From Donghicola sp036139795 (GTDB lineage Bacteria; Pseudomonadota; Alphaproteobacteria; Rhodobacterales; Rhodobacteraceae), in contig JAYZYX010000376.1 in NCBI GenBank assembly GCA_036139795.1, positions 1 through 5,068 of the forward strand: a stretch of DNA of 5,068 nt, in the 5' to 3' direction. The number at the start of each line of letters is the position of its first letter. Position 1 is the first letter of the stretch. A program made the position numbers and the translations under genes. Positions 4,953 through 5,068 of the stretch are shown in pieces. Below the pieces are notes generated by a model. The model did no database searches. It worked only from the letters and a program-made list of their open reading frames with translations, and had not been told where the DNA came from.

Positions 4953-5068
4953 TCAACTCACATCGCCAAGAATCGATTCCTTGACCGCCTCCATCACCAC
5001 GAAGGTCGAGGTGTGGGCGACACAAGGCAGCGACGAGATCTTCTCGCCCAGAACCTGACGGTAGCTGG
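4953..5068 (-). CDS. Lrp/AsnC-family transcriptional regulator, C-terminal fragment (5' part outside window)
   Basis: The minus-strand frame entering from the right edge encodes 37 residues ending at TGA (4953-4955): SYRQVLGEKISSLPCVAHTS followed by a segment containing FVVMEAVKESILGD. This matches the end of the RAM/AsnC ligand-binding domain of Lrp-type regulators, with the pattern L-x-x-LPGV-x-x-T-x-(S/T)-x-(F)V(L/M)-x-x-VKE. The usual LPGV is LPCV here. The DNA-binding helix-turn-helix half is outside the window, so the effector and targets cannot be inferred. It lies directly upstream of the TPR gene on the same strand. Confidence 0.75.
   Translation of the reverse strand, partial: SYRQVLGEKISSLPCVAHTSTFVVMEAVKESILGDVS

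Noticed and set aside
1..5068. CRISPR array, insertion sequence or toxin-antitoxin pair
   Set aside because: No regularly spaced direct repeats, no transposase-like protein and no small paired genes were seen.

Overview
The window looks like a chromosomal segment from an alphaproteobacterium of the Rhodobacterales (Roseobacter-like). The grounds are a base composition of roughly 60% GC judged by eye, a methionyl-tRNA synthetase of about 570 residues with an FSTSR signature, an alphaproteobacterial direct-repeat SOS box (GAAC-N7-GAAC), and typical Rhodobacterales-style proteins. It reads as an ordinary housekeeping region with one accessory-looking DNA-damage gene. I see no prophage, insertion sequence or CRISPR array.

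Layout, left to right. Positions 1-1020 (minus) hold an aldo/keto reductase of the Tas type, cut at its last few codons by the window edge. After an intergenic hairpin, 1129-1554 (minus) encodes a small exported DsrE-family protein. Divergent from it, 1666-2283 (plus) encodes a cytoplasmic ImuA-like protein. Its promoter carries a LexA-type box immediately upstream of a perfect TATAAT, only six bases before the likely start codon. Two short palindromes that are reverse complements of each other close this gene, and the second is a typical intrinsic terminator. metG (2419-4128, plus) follows, ending at a strong GC-rich hairpin at 4156-4181. Facing it on the minus strand is a tRNA-Leu(UAA) at 4233-4317 with its own promoter. 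Behind that on the minus strand are an exported three-TPR protein (4381-4920) and the 3' end of an Lrp/AsnC-family regulator (4953 to the window edge).

How the genes relate. metG and the tRNA-Leu gene both serve translation and converge on one bidirectional terminator. The Lrp/AsnC gene and the TPR gene are 32 bases apart on one strand and may be cotranscribed. The ImuA-like gene appears to be a stand-alone SOS gene: the usual partners imuB and dnaE2 are not next to it on either side. The aldo/keto reductase and DsrE genes share a strand but are separated by a probable terminator, so I do not treat them as an operon.

The points most worth a second look are the SOS box with the apparent leaderless start of the ImuA-like gene, its lack of a P-loop and of an imuB neighbour, the inverted palindrome pair at its stop codon, and a Met-rich 15-codon open frame just ahead of metG. 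None of these amounts to a clearly new system.
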